Positions 41,865 through 55,440 are shown, numbered from the stretch's first letter. The stretch is 64,000 bases of DNA from Spongilla lacustris (GCA_949361645.1 OX442430.1:7314081-7378080); one strand, 5' to 3'. A program made the numbers and translations. The notes: generated by a model from the letters alone, not told the origin.

Positions 41865-43355
41865 CTAGTATCTGTCTGGTGGTCGTATGGCCGTTCCAGT
41901 CCGTGACCGAGTCATTATACGGTGAGGAGGGGAGGTGGTTTCTGTTTGCTGATAAATCTGATTTCTTTTATCTCCAGCCACCATTTTTTCTGCTTCTGTA
42001 GATGAAGGTAGAGTCCCCCCTTCTGGGTCTGGAACTGGTGGTACAGCTTTAAGGTGATACCTGTTATGACGAATGGTACCCTTCTCAGTTTCTACTGTGT
42101 AAGAACGTGGTGCCTCCACTTGATGAGTTACAGTAGCCGGTGTTGGTATATCCCCATCCATGACCCAAACTTTGGACCCATCTGGTAGGGGATGACATTT
42201 GTGACGCTGATCATAGTGTCGCTTTTGCTCATCCTTAAATTCCTTATCCTTCTTACGAAATCTTTCTATGTATTGCCATGTAGGCTTCAATCGGTCTACC
42301 ACTTGCGGCAAATTGGTCCGTAAGCACCTTACCATAAGGAGCTCAGCCGGCGACAAGCCACACCAGGGCAATGGAGTAGACCGATATGTTAGCAGTGCCA
42401 TATATGGATCAGTTGACTCTCTCAGCAAGTTCTTCATTGTTTGAACTGTCCTTTCGGCTTGCCCGTTACCTTGTGCGAAATGTGGGCTGCTGGTTTCATG
42501 ATAGAAGTTATATTCAGCTGCAAATTTGGAGAACTCTTCTGAGGAATATTGTGGACCGTTATCACTCCTAACAGTTTGCGGAATCCCGTATCTGGAGAAT
42601 ACAGCTTTCATGGCTTCAAGTATACCCCTGGAGGTGGTAGATTTCAGCTTAATTACCTCAGGGTATCTTGAAAAGTAATCTACTATCAATAGATATGAGT
42701 CACTACCTAGGAAGAAAAGATCTGAGGCAACCCTTTGCCATGGGTAATCTGGAAAGGGAGTACGAGTGGACATTAATGGTTCGTGATATTGTTTTGATTT
42801 TTTTGCACACACATGGCAGTTTTCAATCAGATCACTAATGTGTTGCGAGATTCCTGGCCACCACACAGAGGATTGGGCTCTGAGCCTGCACCTCTGAATT
42901 CCCTGATGACCGTTGTGGATCTTCTGCAAAGTTTCTCTTTGCAGCGCGTTAGGAACCACAATTCGTGTCCTAAAAAGCAACAAGTTGTTATGAACTGTTA
43001 GTTCTCCCTTAAGTTTCCAATACGGTTTTAAGACAGGGAGTATTTTATGCTTATCTGGCCATCCTTCTGTGCAATATCTCATTATCTGAGAACACACAGC
43101 ATCTTGTGCCTGGGCCTTGATATATTCAGAAAGTTGATGGTGACTGGCAGGTAAGTGACTGACACAAGCTTCCATCAGGTACTCAACTTCCTCCTCCTCT
43201 TCTGGAGTGTGTGTTAATGGTGCCCGTGATAATGCATCCGCGGTACATAGCAATTTGCCAGGGACGTGATTTATCACATAATCAAACCGAGCCAGCCTCA
43301 TCCTGAAGCGGAGAATCCTTGGTGGTAAGTCACTCATCTGTTTAGTTCCCAACAA
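41865..43355 (-). pseudogene. Integrase part of the retrotransposon pol
   Basis: The first codons finish RNase H and the connection (VPGKLLCTADALSRAP). The integrase zinc motif follows, with HNGHQG and CHVCAKK. The catalytic core shows DLFFLGSDSYLLIVDYFSR, then RSDNGPQYSSEEF, carrying the D,D35E residues. The C-terminal part has GSKVWVMDGDIP, as in gypsy integrases. This frame is offset from the upstream one by the deletion near 43385. The stop is 17 bases from the 3' LTR. Confidence 0.92.
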
Positions 43356-44143
43356 TGGTACCAGTGGCTTATGAGCAGTTTCTTCAATCCAATGATGTAA
43401 TCAGCAAATTTCTCACAGGCCCATGTTACTGCCAAGGCCTCTTTTTCTATTTGAGCATAACGTCGTTCAGTTTCTGACATAGACCTTGAGGCATAACTAA
43501 CAGGTTTCCACACTGAATCTTTCTCCTGCAGTAATACCGCTCCTAGGTCAAATGATGATGCATCAGCTGATACTTTAGTGGGCAATGTAGGGTCATAAAA
43601 TGCCAATACAGTAGGCTTGCATAGTTCTTTCTTTGTCTCCTCAAAGGCTTCTAACTGTGCTTTCTCCCATTGCCAGGCAGTATTTTTACCCAACAACTCT
43701 CGAAGTGGCTTTGTCAATTCAGACAGACCACAGGAAAATTTTCCCAATTGATTAGCCATACCAAGAAACTGCCTCAACTCAGACACATTTTGCGGTGGTT
43801 TCATATTCTTGATAGATGCAGTTTTATTGGGGTCTGCATGGATGCCTTGTTCGTCGATGATATGGCCCAGAAAGAGGAGTCTGGATTTTTCAAACTCACA
43901 CTTTTCTTCATTTAGTGTGACCCCTGCCGCCTCAAGTTTTTCCAATGCTGCTCTAAGCCTAACATCATGTTCCTCTTTATTTTTCCTGAATAACAGAACA
44001 TCATCCATCTGACACAAAACACCGTCTAGTCCTTCTAGTATTTGACTCATACGTTTTTGAAAATGTTCTGGAGCACTACAAATCCCAAACGGAAGTTTGT
44101 TAAAACAATATCGTCCATATGGGGTTATAAATGTGGTCAACAG
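43334..44143 (-). pseudogene. Reverse transcriptase/RNase H part of the retrotransposon pol
   Basis: Directly downstream of the in-frame TGA (44144-44146) it reads YCFNKLPFGICSAPEHFQK, then VLCQMDDVLLF with the catalytic Asp pair, then the RNase H start SADASSFDLGAVLLQ and EKEALAVTWACEKFADY. Near 43385 about 10 bases are missing compared with related elements. This shifts the frame and removes part of the RNase H TDH motif. Confidence 0.92.
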
Positions 44144-45712
44144 TCATGATTGTTCTGCCAGTGGAATCTGCCAGAAGCCACTGTTAGCATCCAGCTTGCT
44201 AAATACCTTTGCTCCTGCTAATTGTGCCAAGACATCGTCCACCTTAGGGAGCGGATGTACTTCCCGTTGAACATAGTTATTAAGTAGCTTGAAATCAATG
44301 CAGATACGGATGCCACCATTCTTTTTAGATGCCACAACCATCCCTGCACACCAAGGTGTGGGTACATCTACTTTAGATATTACCCCCAAATCTACCATCT
44401 TTTCCAGTTCCTGTTTCACCTTGTCACGTAGAGGCAAGGGAACATGTTGTGCTGTAAACAGTGCAAATGGTTTTGCATCGGGCTGAAGTTTGATTTGATA
44501 TGGTTCTCCAAGACTACCAAGACCCTGAAACAGAGAGGGAAACTGACCTGCCACTCCTGGTTTAGTTGACAGTGCATCCACCTTTGCCACTAATGCCAGT
44601 GCTATGACTGCAGGGAGACCTAATAGGTTTACCTTGAGATTTTTAACCACATAGACACTTTGCAGTGTAGTTTTGTTGCCATATGACAACCTCCCTTTGA
44701 ACTCTCCAACCACTTCCAATACACTGCTGGCCGGTCCATATAAGGTTTTCTTTGGTCTCGATAGTTTCAGTTTCCAGCCAGCTCTGCATGACTTGAATGA
44801 TGCCTCCGATATAGCTGTTACCTCGGCCCCTGTATCAATTTTGAACTTCTGTGGAACACCCCATACCTGCACTTGTACCATCCATGGTCTTATTCCTTCT
44901 GCTTCCACCCCACCGAGAAACGCTGATTCCATCTTTACCTCTTCGTCTACATCTTCAGGTTGTATCTCAGCAAAAGTTTTTGAGAGACATTGATTCTGAA
45001 AGTGACCTTTCCTGTGACATTTATGACACACTGTATCCTTTGCTGGACATGCGTGATACGGATGCTGCCCTTTACCACACCGAATGCACTTTTTTCTGTT
45101 CCTTTCAGGATGATTACTTGCTATTTGATGTGGTTTCTTCTGTGTAAACGCTCCATCAAGTGCCATCTTTTCTCCAACTTGAAGGACTTCTGCTTGGTCA
45201 TGTATTGCTTCACGTTGCCTAATTATAATCTTGGCCTTCTCCAGCGTTAGGTCTTGATCCAACTGAAGCTTTTCTGACATCATTTTATCCCTGATTCCCA
45301 CTACCAGTCTATTCCTCAACATTTCCGCTGTCATCGTCCCGTAATCACAATGCTCGACAAGGGAATACAATTCGGTAATATACTTCTCGGCAGTCTCCCC
45401 GTCGAGCTGGTCTCTGCGGTTGAATCTTGCGCGTTCAAATATAACGTTCCTTCTCACCTGGAAGTGTTTATCCAGTTTCCGCATGACTTCCTCATATTCC
45501 TCTTTTTCCTTTTTCTTGACCCCAACCGAAGTCAGAACCATTTCGGCTTCTCCTCCCATACAATACAGTAGCATGGATACCTGTTTAGCGCCACTCTCGG
45601 AGTCAAGCCCTGACGCCACCCGGAATTGTTCGAAGCGTCTCTTCCAACGACTCCAGTCGTCCGGACGGGCAAAATTAAACGGTTCTGGTGGGTTTAATGT
45701 AACTTTCGACAT
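44144..45712 (-). pseudogene. Gag-protease-reverse transcriptase start of the retrotransposon
   Basis: 522 codons. Gag-like N-terminus (residues 1-200), two CCHC knuckles of the C-x2-C-x4-H-x4-C type (209-222 and 229-242), an aspartic protease active site DTGAEVTAI (293-301), then the reverse transcriptase fingers and palm up to KLDANSGFWQIPLAE (first catalytic Asp at about 508). The frame ends at a TGA that is in phase with the following pol sequence. The ATG lies 23 bases inside the 5' LTR, just past the primer-binding site. Confidence 0.93.
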
Positions 45713-45734
45713 ACTAGCACCGCTGCCACCATGA

Positions 45735-45849
45735 TGCGATAACTCTAGATCTAGCTACCAAAAAGGAATGTCCAACAGACGCACACACATCATCCGTGCA
45801 TGCGCGTACATACATACATACATGTAGATAAATAACAGTTCATGCTACA
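45735..45849 (-). mobile_element. 5' LTR of the gypsy-type element
   Basis: 115 bp, TGTAGCATG...ATCGCA on the minus strand. The target duplication CAACT follows at 45850-45854. Confidence 0.9.
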
Positions 45850-45854
45850 CAACT

Positions 45855-47940
45855 CTTATCTGTCAATACAAGAGCATTTGGTAGCTAGATCAAATATTAT
45901 ACATGTATATCATGATCAGTAGTAGAATGTTTGATTGTAGGGATATGTTTGATGACTTGCATTTGGTGGTTACTATAGAAATAATCAGATACTTTTACGA
46001 AGGACATATCCACTGCTGCATTTGCTAAATCAAGCTTGGCCATGTAGTTGGGATATAACGTTAACACGAATCCAATTGCTCAAACGTAAAAAAAAAAATT
46101 CTCTCCAATTAACGGTTAACACGTGATCTGATCGTGGCGCCCAAAATTTTATACGCGTTTGGAAAATCTCCGTCTAGATACCACAAGGGCAATGTACTGC
46201 TTGAAAACGAAGACAAAACGGCTTAAACGTGTAAGTGTTCTTGTAAATAAAGATACCCCCCATACGTTGGATCAACCGGGGATATTTTACAATGGCATAG
46301 CTGGCTATATATAGGCTAGATCAAACGTTACATGTGTAGATTTTAAAAAAATTGGGCTCCACCTATGATTCGGGCATACGTGCATGCGTGCGCGATCGAT
46401 CGATCGATCAACTGTTCGAGAGATCGCGATCGTGTACATAAACGTACGGTGGTCTCTTTTTTTAGTTTCTTCCTTTATATATCATACGCAAATCGTTATA
46501 TGCTTGAATCAGGCATGGTCCGGCGGCATGGCTATGGATAAAAGTGTAGATCCTACGTGCATATGTATGCGCTTTTTTTATGCCATCCCTTATAATTATT
46601 AGTATATATCAAAGTGAAAAAGAGGTACCGAGCAATAAGCAAGATTGTATGTGTCTTTATTCAACCATCATACGTATAGCCAACTGTGTGTAGTGCTATT
46701 CCCATAGTCATATTATTTCTTTTTTTTTTGTTTTAAACAGCAACCATCTCAAAATTGGAAAACACAAAATTGAGCTAGAGGTATAAAACTGTTTTGATGT
46801 TTGTTTAATTTATGAATATATATATATGCATGTATATATATGTGATATTTAGGTACATGCAGAAGGATTTTATCATGCAGGGTCTTGCAAAACTCAATGA
46901 AATTGAAACAACAATGCTGAGACAATTTATTGCCTTTTGGAGATTCATTTCAATACAGTAGGGAATGTAATTTCCAGATTCTGCAGAGGATGAAAGTTTG
47001 CACAAACCACATGCACATCACATATTGAGTAGTATAATGCTTCTATAACTGTATGTTTGTAACATTTAGCAGGTAATCTGAATGAGAACCACGTCGTATC
47101 TGTAAGTGTATTGCATGATGCACGTATTTACATGTATTTTATCTGAACAGAAAAGTGGTGTGAATCAATCTTTTTTAAAGATTGACTTGCATTAAGTAAC
47201 TCTGGTCTTACTGGATGCTATGTTCTCCCAAGAAAAGGCTGCTATAAGGAGTTAACTAAAGCCAGCAGCAGCAGCATGCAGCCAAAAAAAACAACATGTA
47301 TGTCACCAGCTAGAGTGATGCTCATTGAAGGTGCAATTCTATATATTCTAATACAGGTTATATTATTGATCTTCCATGGCCATCTATGACAGACAGAAAA
47401 GTTAAGGAAAGGAACAGTGGCTGAATTGCTGCTGAAAAAAATCAGAGATTCACTGAATCAAAAGTGTCGTTACATGTACAAGCTTAAAAAGCTGAACAAA
47501 TAAAGTACATGTATATGAAATAAATCCTTTCATGCTGATGCTCATTTTTCTTTCTGCTTCAGGAAGTGTCGGTTGCCGTTCAACAGGGATTGCTGCTTTC
47601 ATATTGGGCACTATGAAACCGGACAGTTATGTAGATGAGTTTTTTGTTTGAATTGTTAAGCTGTCATGTGAGGTAGTTTAGGTCAGTTACCATTTGTGTA
47701 TTTCCCTAAATTTACATGTAAAATATTTGTGCATTAAAACCCAATTTTATAAATGTGTGCCATAATTCAGTGACATTATGATTGGCATGCACTGTTCTAT
47801 TAGCTAATGTCAATCTATATTCCTGCTGGCCTTGGGCATTACAAATGCAGATCGAACACTCATATTGTATAATGCCACCCATTTCATGCATGTGCTATTA
47901 AAAATGTGCTTCATTCAATCACATTAACTACATATAATTT
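45855..47940. other. AT-rich intergenic sequence
   Basis: No supported gene. A GATCGATCGATC stretch lies near 46394, and short AT repeats near 46817. Confidence 0.4.
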
Positions 47941-47949
47941 ATTATATTA

Positions 47950-48145
47950 TAACATCTTGGCCAAGATCTTGTCATCATATCTTGGGATCATCTTGGACAA
48001 GATCTTGGGCAAGTTCTTGGCAAGATCTTGGCGAGAACTTGGCCGGCATAATCTTGGCATCCTGGGCAAGTTCTTGGCAAGTTCTTGGCAAGATCTTGGC
48101 AAGATCTTGGCAGGAATCTTGCCCAAGAATTCGTTGCTGGGCAGT
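47950..48145. repeat. CAAGATCTTGG short-motif tandem repeat
   Basis: About a dozen imperfect 10-12 bp units of the type TTCTTGGCAAGATC, partly self-complementary. A related hairpin lies at 41466-41530. Confidence 0.85.
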
Positions 48146-48149
48146 TTAG

Positions 48150-49000
48150 GGGTTGTCCGCCAAGGATAAGTCTAGAAGACGAAGCTTATCCATGTATCTT
48201 TGCTGGCCCATAGCATTCAAAGAACTAAAGTAATCCATTTCACACATAACTACAAAACATGTGCTTTTTCCCGATGTCCACCGTTGAATCTTTCCCACCA
48301 GTGGGTGTGGTCTAACGCGACGCTACGTGATTACTCTCCTTCACACCTTTCTGTGGATACTATCTATTCCTGAATCATGGGCGGGATAAACTGCATGGCA
48401 TGGTGTTGGTGCAAGGTGCTAATTAAGGCTTGTTATTCGTGTACGTTATACTATAAGTGGCGGTATAGAAGCCTTACTATGGTATGGGCATAAAAATTAT
48501 TGAGCAATTCTATACATAATGTTTTCACCCTCTGGAGGCATGGAAAGAGAAGCGAGTAAGTTTATATTGCTATACTGGCGCGGCATGAGGATTGATATCG
48601 ACGATTCGTAGCAGTATATCACAGGTACAGGTAAGAATAAATTGCTATTTGCAGTGAATACTTTTATTATAATCGTTTCATGACCGTTACCCCGAGTCAG
48701 TTTGGTCCATTCCTATATTAACGCTCCTTCCTAACTTCACAATCAATTAACAGACTACGGGGAATACGAGTGTGTTGGTCACTTAGATTTGGCGATGACT
48801 CCCCATTGCTGTGTTTTCTGGCAGTCTAAGTTTCTACTCGGCTCTAAACTGGTTGCGAGTATCGCGTCAGGTCATGTTGCAAACCCATATACCAAGATTT
48901 GTGTCCATCTGGTCCCATGGGTACTAGTAATAGGGGGAGGATGGAAAACTGTTCTTTCAGTGTGTTTCAAAGGTGCATTCTTATTGATATACAACTCTCA
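48150..49000. other. Intergenic sequence
   Basis: A frame at 48789-49055 is open for 88 codons, but I recognise nothing in it and its end overlaps a tandem repeat unit. Confidence 0.35.
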
Positions 49001-50372
49001 GAGGAAGACTGGTGACAATGTGATTCTATTGGAGAGAATCAGTGTGTTAATTTAAGGTCAATGTGTCATGTGTGTTTGCACTTACTCTCAGATGATATAA
49101 TATAATTATAATTATATGGGACAGTTCACGAGAAAATGTCGTTTCGCATATATATATAAAATGTTATAAAAATGCTTCTCTTTTGAATCGCACTATCTTC
49201 CGAACGGTTAATGCTATCAACTTCCTATTTTCAACACTTCATACTACACCATTTCCCTATGGTAAAATACATTTTGGGGTCTTGCACTTGCTCCGTGCTA
49301 GTATTGCAACGTTCGATACCCCACGGGGTTCAAACCCACCATAACTTTAGGTAGGAGTAATCAATTCGCTTCAAATTCGGTTTGTAGGTACAGAGGTCCT
49401 ATACCTATCGATTTGTTCTGTTCGTTAATTTTTATTCATCCGTTACGGAGATACAGCGGCGCAAAGTTGGTACAAGTTTCCCGCTCGAATCGCGCCGTTG
49501 TACGTGCGTGAACCGCTTCCATACCAAAAGTACATGAATATGCAACTACTTCCTGTGGGCTGAGACTTGGATAACTTATAGCCACACCTATACTGCTAGC
49601 TGGGTAAGTATTTAATGAGTAAATCTATCGTGATTCGTCCCTGTCAGACTCACAGTTGACATTCGTTATCTTCTGTGTATAGATAATCGATATGCATGGC
49701 GACGTCCACTGAAGACAAGCTCGTAAGAGTTTCAATCGGCGGACGAGTTCGAGCGGTACGGATACGACGATCGATATTCAAGATACATTTGACGAGGATG
49801 GGGAGATCGAGAACGGTAGTGACGGCGGTCATACCTCTGACGATGGTGGTTGTAGGGAGTAAACAGCCGCTAAATTAGTAAAAGAGCCACCGGCCCCGCC
49901 CCCCACACATATGGGCCCTCACTACTACATTGCAAGTCCAGACAGCAGCCCCGCATAACCAACAGATGCCATGCAGAGCCACCAACCCGCACTATCTACG
50001 GAACCACCCGCCCATATCAGACCCGGGTCATCCTCCACAATACTACATGTACTAACCCTCTCGCTGCAAATGGAGTTGGCAGCCCTCACAATTTCAGGGC
50101 AGCCTTGAACTACATGTACATGTACCAAGGGAAACCACACATGCCCCCTCCCAACACTACCAGTGGAACTATTAGCCCTCACTGCAAATGGCTTACATGT
50201 ACATGTAAGCAGAATCCCATTGGTACAGCCCCCCCTCCCCACCCCCACTATTGATTGTTCGCTGCAAGTTCAAGAGGCCATTGGAGCCATCCCCACACAG
50301 CAAAACCACCAGTCTCCGTCACTATAGCCTCGCGAACTTACAAATAATACCTCCACACTGCAAGTAGTGGAG

Positions 50373-52870
50373 CCACCAGCTCTCTTACGGATGGGGTTAC
50401 CAGACCCTGCACTGCCAGCAGGGGTGCCCACACAAGCAGGGGTCAATAGATGCCAGTGGAGATGCTGCCCTCACACTACAAGTAGTCCCCATAAAGTACT
50501 GTACGTACACCCGCCCCTCTCCAAACAGTGGAACCATAAGCCCTCACTGCAAATGCTCCACACACTGGGACCAGCCACCTGGACCAATGGTGTCAGCTCC
50601 CTCACTGCAAGCAGACAGTATCATTGGAACCATTAATGCAAGTGAACTTAATAGCCGCACAATACAAGTAATACCTCCCGCACACTGCAAGTAGTAGAGC
50701 CACCATCTCCCTTACAGATGGGGTTACCAAACCCTGCACTGCCAGCAGGGGTGCCCACACATGCTGGGGTCAATACAATGTAGGCATGATGCCAGTGGAG
50801 ATGCCAGCCGTCACACTACAAGCAATTAAGCAGTCCCCAAATTTCAGGGGAAGCCATGAACTACATGTACATGCACTAAACGTACACCCGCCCCTTCACT
50901 ACAAGTGCCCCACACACTGGGACCAGCCCCCACGGCCCTCTTGCCCACTACCTATCCTCAACGACCCAGGGAGGGACCAATGGGGTCAGCTCCCTTACTG
51001 CAAGCGGACAGTAACATTGGAACTATTAATACAAGTGAACTTAAAAGCCCACACTGCATTCCAGTTAGCACCAGTGGAGCCATTACAGATAGAGTTAACA
51101 GACTGCCAGCAGGGAAGCCACCAGCTGCTTAACACCCCGGGGCCATTGGGAGCCATGCATGAACTGGAGCCACACATGCCCCCATTATCTATGGAACCAT
51201 TTCACCCTCACTTAGCAGCCCCCCACTACCTATCCTTCACTGCACGTTTCAGCAGCCCATCTCACTTCAAGTGCACCATACCAGTGACCATTCACTGCAA
51301 GTTCAAGCGGCCAATGGTCACACATCAAAACCACCATCCCCCATTGATCACAGCAAGTGAACGCAGCAGCCGCACGATGCAAGTGAATTTACAAATAATA
51401 CTTCCACACTGCAAGTAGTGGAGCCACCAGCTCTCTTACAGATGGGGTTACCAGACCCTGCACTGCCAGCAGGGGTGCCCACACAAGCTGGGGTATGATG
51501 CCAGTGGAGATGCCAACCCTCGCACTACAAGCCATGAACTACATGTACTGTGCGTACACCTGCCCCTCTCCAAACACCACCAATGGAACCATTAGGCCTC
51601 CTGCACACTACCTGTCCTTCACTGCATGTTGAGTCAACGTACGGCCCAGGTACCAATGGGGTCAGCTCCCTCACTGAAGTGGACAGTATCCTTAATAGCC
51701 CCACACTGCAGGTCCGGTTAGCAACAGCGGTTATCAGACTGTCAGCAAGGGAGCAACCAGCTGCCAAACACCCAAGGGTCATTGGGGCCCCCAGAATAAT
51801 CATGCTTGTGGAAACTCACAGTGCGATTGGAATTGGCACCCCCCACAATATTAAGGGAGCCATGAACTGGAGCCCCTCGCTATCCATGCAGGAACCATTA
51901 GCCCTCTCTTAGCAGGGGCCCTATCTGTAGTATCTATCCTTCACTGCATGTTTCATCAGCCAAGATTATACCAGCCATATCACTACAAGTGCACCATACC
52001 AATGAACATTTACCGCAGGTTCAAGGGTTCAATGGGACCACTGGAGCTATTCTACCACCATCCCTTATAACTGCAAGTGAACTTAACAGCCGCACGAGAC
52101 AAGTGAACTTACATTTAATACCTTCACACTGCTAATAGTAGAGCCACCAGCTCTCTCACAGATGGGGTTACCAGACCTGCACTGCCCACATAAGAAGGGG
52201 TCAATTGGTATGTGCCAATGGAGATTTCAGCCATCGCACTACAAGTAGTCCCCAAATTTCAGGGGAAGCCATGAACTACATGTACTGTACGTACACCCGC
52301 CCCTCTCCAAACACTACCAGTGGAACCATTAGCCACACACTGGGACCCGCCCCCACGGCACTCCTGCCAAATATCTGTCTGCCAAATACCTGTCCTTCAC
52401 TGCACGTTTTAGTTAATGGCCCAGGGATCAGCTCCCTCACTGCAAGCGGACAGAACCATTAATGCAAGTGAACTTAATAGCCCCACACTGCAAGTCCAGT
52501 TAGCACCAGTGGAGCCATTACAGAAATGGAATCATCAGACTACCAGCGAGGGAGCCACTAGCTGCTAAAAACCCCTGCAGGGTCATTGGGGGGCCCCACA
52601 ATAATGCATGCTGGTGGAGATTCCAGCTCTCATACTGCAATAGGAATTCAGCACCCCCAACAATACTACGGGAGCCATCAGCTGGAGTCACACATGCCCC
52701 CCACTACCCATGGAAGAATTAGCTCTCACTTAGCAGCCCCCACATACGGGGCTAGCCCCTCACGGCCCTGTCTCTCACTACCTATCCTTTACTGCAAGTT
52801 GTATCCAAGGAACAGGAGCGAACGTGCAAGGCCATCCCCCACACTTGCACTAGCCCTCTCACTGCAAACA
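50373..52870. repeat. About 720-bp direct repeats in the left arm
   Basis: A block containing TGGGGTTACCAGACCCTGCA starts at about 50373, 50700, 51422 and 52143, spaced 327, 722 and 721 bp. The repeats share ACATGTACTGTACGTACACC-type and CCACACACTGGGACCAGC-type segments. The mirror copies lie at 57.9-60.85 kb. Open frames here are not conserved in reading frame between units, so I treat the block as non-coding. Confidence 0.8.
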
Positions 52871-53237
52871 CACAATACCAGAGGATCCACACTCAACCAG
52901 CCCTCCCACCCACCCACCCCCAACAGCCCTCTTACGTATGGAGTGATCAGACCGCCAGCAGGGGAGCCACCAGCTGCCACATTACCAGTCCTCACAAAAC
53001 TAAAATTTAGACCCCAGCATGGGGAGTGAACGACACATGCAATGGAGCCATTTGCCCTCACTGCATGTGGACTTACCACTGCACGGGGGCCAGCCACAAT
53101 GGTCCCCTATCCTAGCCCCACACAGTACAACCACCAGTTTCTCACTGCAAATGGAACCACCAGACCCACTACCTGTGAAACCATTAACCCCCAACCTGTG
53201 AAACCATTAACCCCCTACCTGTGAAACCATTAACCCT

Positions 53238-54186
53238 CCACACTACAAGAGGACTTAATTACACTGTCAGGGGAACCATCAACTACTAGTGGAGCTACCA
53301 GCCCGCATTGGACAAATGTGAACACCACCACTGAAGCAGCCTCCGTTTGTAGAGTGAACATGTCTACGTTTTGATTTTGAACACATTTTGTGTTGTAGAT
53401 CTGAACTAAATGTTTGTGCTTGTACATCTACAGTTATCTGGGGTGGGGAAGTCTAGCGTTAGTGCTGAATTTAGTTACCTGCCCTATCGGTACTGATTGC
53501 GGGTGGGTCTGCACCAGTGGTTGGTTTATATAGACAAGCGCAGAGGGCTTTTTGGAAGAATTAAAAAAAATAAAACCCTACAGCTGGGAACTACATTTAG
53601 TGCTTTACATTGTTGAGGTACGTGTAGCAAAACATGTAAGTGCCATTTAGAATGTGGCACGGTGAAGACATCAGAATTCATGACCACACAAGTGGAGTTA
53701 GTGGTCATGAATTCCGATGTCTTCACCTTGCCAAATTGTAGCTGTGACCGCACATGCAATTTATGTGACATTCTAAATGGCACTTACATGTTTTGCTACT
53801 TGTACATGTATCTCAACACTGTAAAGCACTACACATAGTTCCCAGTAGGCTTTGTTCTTTTCAAAATGCCCTAACCTTCTGCTTGTCTATATAAACCAAC
53901 CACGGGTGCAGACCCACCCGCAATCAGTATCGATAGGGCAGGTAACTAAATTCAGCACTAACGCTAGACTTCCCCACCCCAGATAAAATTACTCTGTACA
54001 TGTACATGATGCACAAACATTTAGTTCAGATCTACAACACAAAATGTGTTCAAAACGTAGACATGTACACTCTACAAACGGAGCCTGCTTCAGTGGTGGT
54101 GTTCCCATTTGTCCAATGCGGGCTGGTAGCTCCACTAGTAGTTGATGCATGGTTCCCCTGACATCGTAAATCCTCTTGTAGTGTGG
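53238..54186. mobile_element. 0.95-kb foldback inserted in the left arm only
   Basis: Arms 53238-53687 and 53701-54186 face each other around a 13-nt loop. The ends are CCACACTACAAGAGGA and its complement. At the mirror position in the right arm (about 57018) the sequence runs straight through, so this is an insertion into the left arm after the palindrome formed, or a loss from the right arm. Confidence 0.85.
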
Positions 54187-54779
54187 GGGGGTCATTCTAG
54201 GCTAATTTGTACCACCTAAATCTCATTTTCTAACACCACTTCCCATATATATTCTCCTATATAAAAAACACAAAATCACTTAATATATGCATACCCCAAG
54301 TTGTACTGTTTATTAACTATAACCTTCTGAATAATTAATTTTCGGGGCAACTTGGACCTGTTTAGAATAGAATTGCTTGGCCATTTAAATCTATATGTTA
54401 GGTGTTTTGGTATGCATTTATGGAAGTTATGTTGATATACGTAGTAGTGATGGACTTTATAAGAACTGGTATATTGGGGTTTAATAAGTAATGAATTTGT
54501 GATCAGTTTTGCTGTTTCAGAAAATAACATCATCCATTTTTCACCAAACTTTTAGGGTGGGTACATGCTAGTACCAATAGGGTACTTAGCTAATCAGATG
54601 TGCGGGATTCTCATGCACTCCTCTGGGACACCACTTCAAACGCTGGCAGCCATCTTTAATGCCCATCATAATTCAAGTATTTGTTTAGTGTGTTTTCAGA
54701 GCCACTAAGAGGTGTTAGGACCAAAATTGTTATAGAAAACCAACAGAGTTTACACTAAATGTTTAGCTATCTAAACTGT

Positions 54780-55440
54780 TTACAGTAATCTTGCTTGCAG
54801 AGCAAGGCTGGCTTCTTGCATGTCCTTTCTTGTCAGAGTGTAGGTTCTACCTGTGGCTGTCACCGGATTGACAAGGGTTAGGACATCAGAGGGATCAACG
54901 TCCACGACATCCTGTCTCACAGGGTAGAGAAATGAAGCTGATGGTATGCACGGATGTAGAAATGTCACTGTGATAGCACGTAGGGATGCGTCAACATTAA
55001 GAACATATCCAAGCCAGCATGATGCATCATATGCAACAGTGACATAACCTCGTATGTCTTTAAATGGTAGGGTGTTGACAACCTCTGCTACTGCCATGAG
55101 TTCCAGGCACTGTTTTACTGCTCTTCATACGATCATCCAGTAGTCTGGCTTCGTGCTCATGCTCACCAGCAGTCGCAAAGCCAAAGTGCATGCCTTTGAT
55201 GTTGCTCACAGCAAAATCATACAGCTGTCGTGCCGTGAGTATGTGATGTTCATATATATGCTGAAGGCTGGCTCTTGTGGCAAGTCGCTTTAGGGTCCCT
55301 CCAGCTCCATCTCCAGCAGACTTGCCATGAGACGTGGCAAAGAAGTGCCACTCTGCCCTCACCCCAAAGTCTTCAAAATGGTGGCACAGATTATGAAAGT
55401 TCTTGCAGTTTTTGTACTGGGCGGCGCATCCATCTGACAC
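54780..55440 (-). pseudogene. Transposase-like gene, 3' part, left copy
   Basis: It reads SDGCAAQYKN, then FHNLCHHFEDFGVRAEWHFF, then ATSHGKSAGDGAGGTLKRLA, and after a frameshift continues from MAVAEVVNTLPFKDIRGYV to the stop. The pattern S-D-G-x-x-x-Q-Y-K...W-H-F-F-A-T-S-H-G-K...D-G-x-G-G is recurrent in uncharacterised sponge and cnidarian proteins and has spaced acidic residues, as in DDE transposases. I cannot name the family. The 5' part is truncated near the palindrome centre. The frameshift (near 55100) is present in both arms and so predates the inverted duplication, or has been kept alike by conversion. Confidence 0.6.

Larger units (their letters stand above)
41731..45849 (-). mobile_element. 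Ty3/gypsy-type LTR retrotransposon, inactivated
   Basis: A 4119-bp element on the minus strand with two short LTRs and a CAACT target duplication. A primer-binding-type TGGTGGCAGCGG lies three bases inside the 5' LTR (45720-45731), and a purine tract AGAAAGGGAGA directly precedes the 3' LTR. One gag-pol frame runs gag, two CCHC knuckles, protease, reverse transcriptase, RNase H, integrase. The enzyme order, with integrase last, is that of Ty3/gypsy. A single TGA and a small frameshifting deletion break the frame. No env-like gene is present. Confidence 0.95.

Noticed and set aside
48789..49055. An 88-codon open frame left of the palindrome
   Set aside because: No recognisable domain, and its end overlaps a non-coding tandem repeat unit.
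50367..52462. Possible genes among the open frames of the palindrome arms at 50-53 kb
   Set aside because: The frames are short, differ between tandem units, and contain no recognisable domain; the 720-bp repeats explain them.
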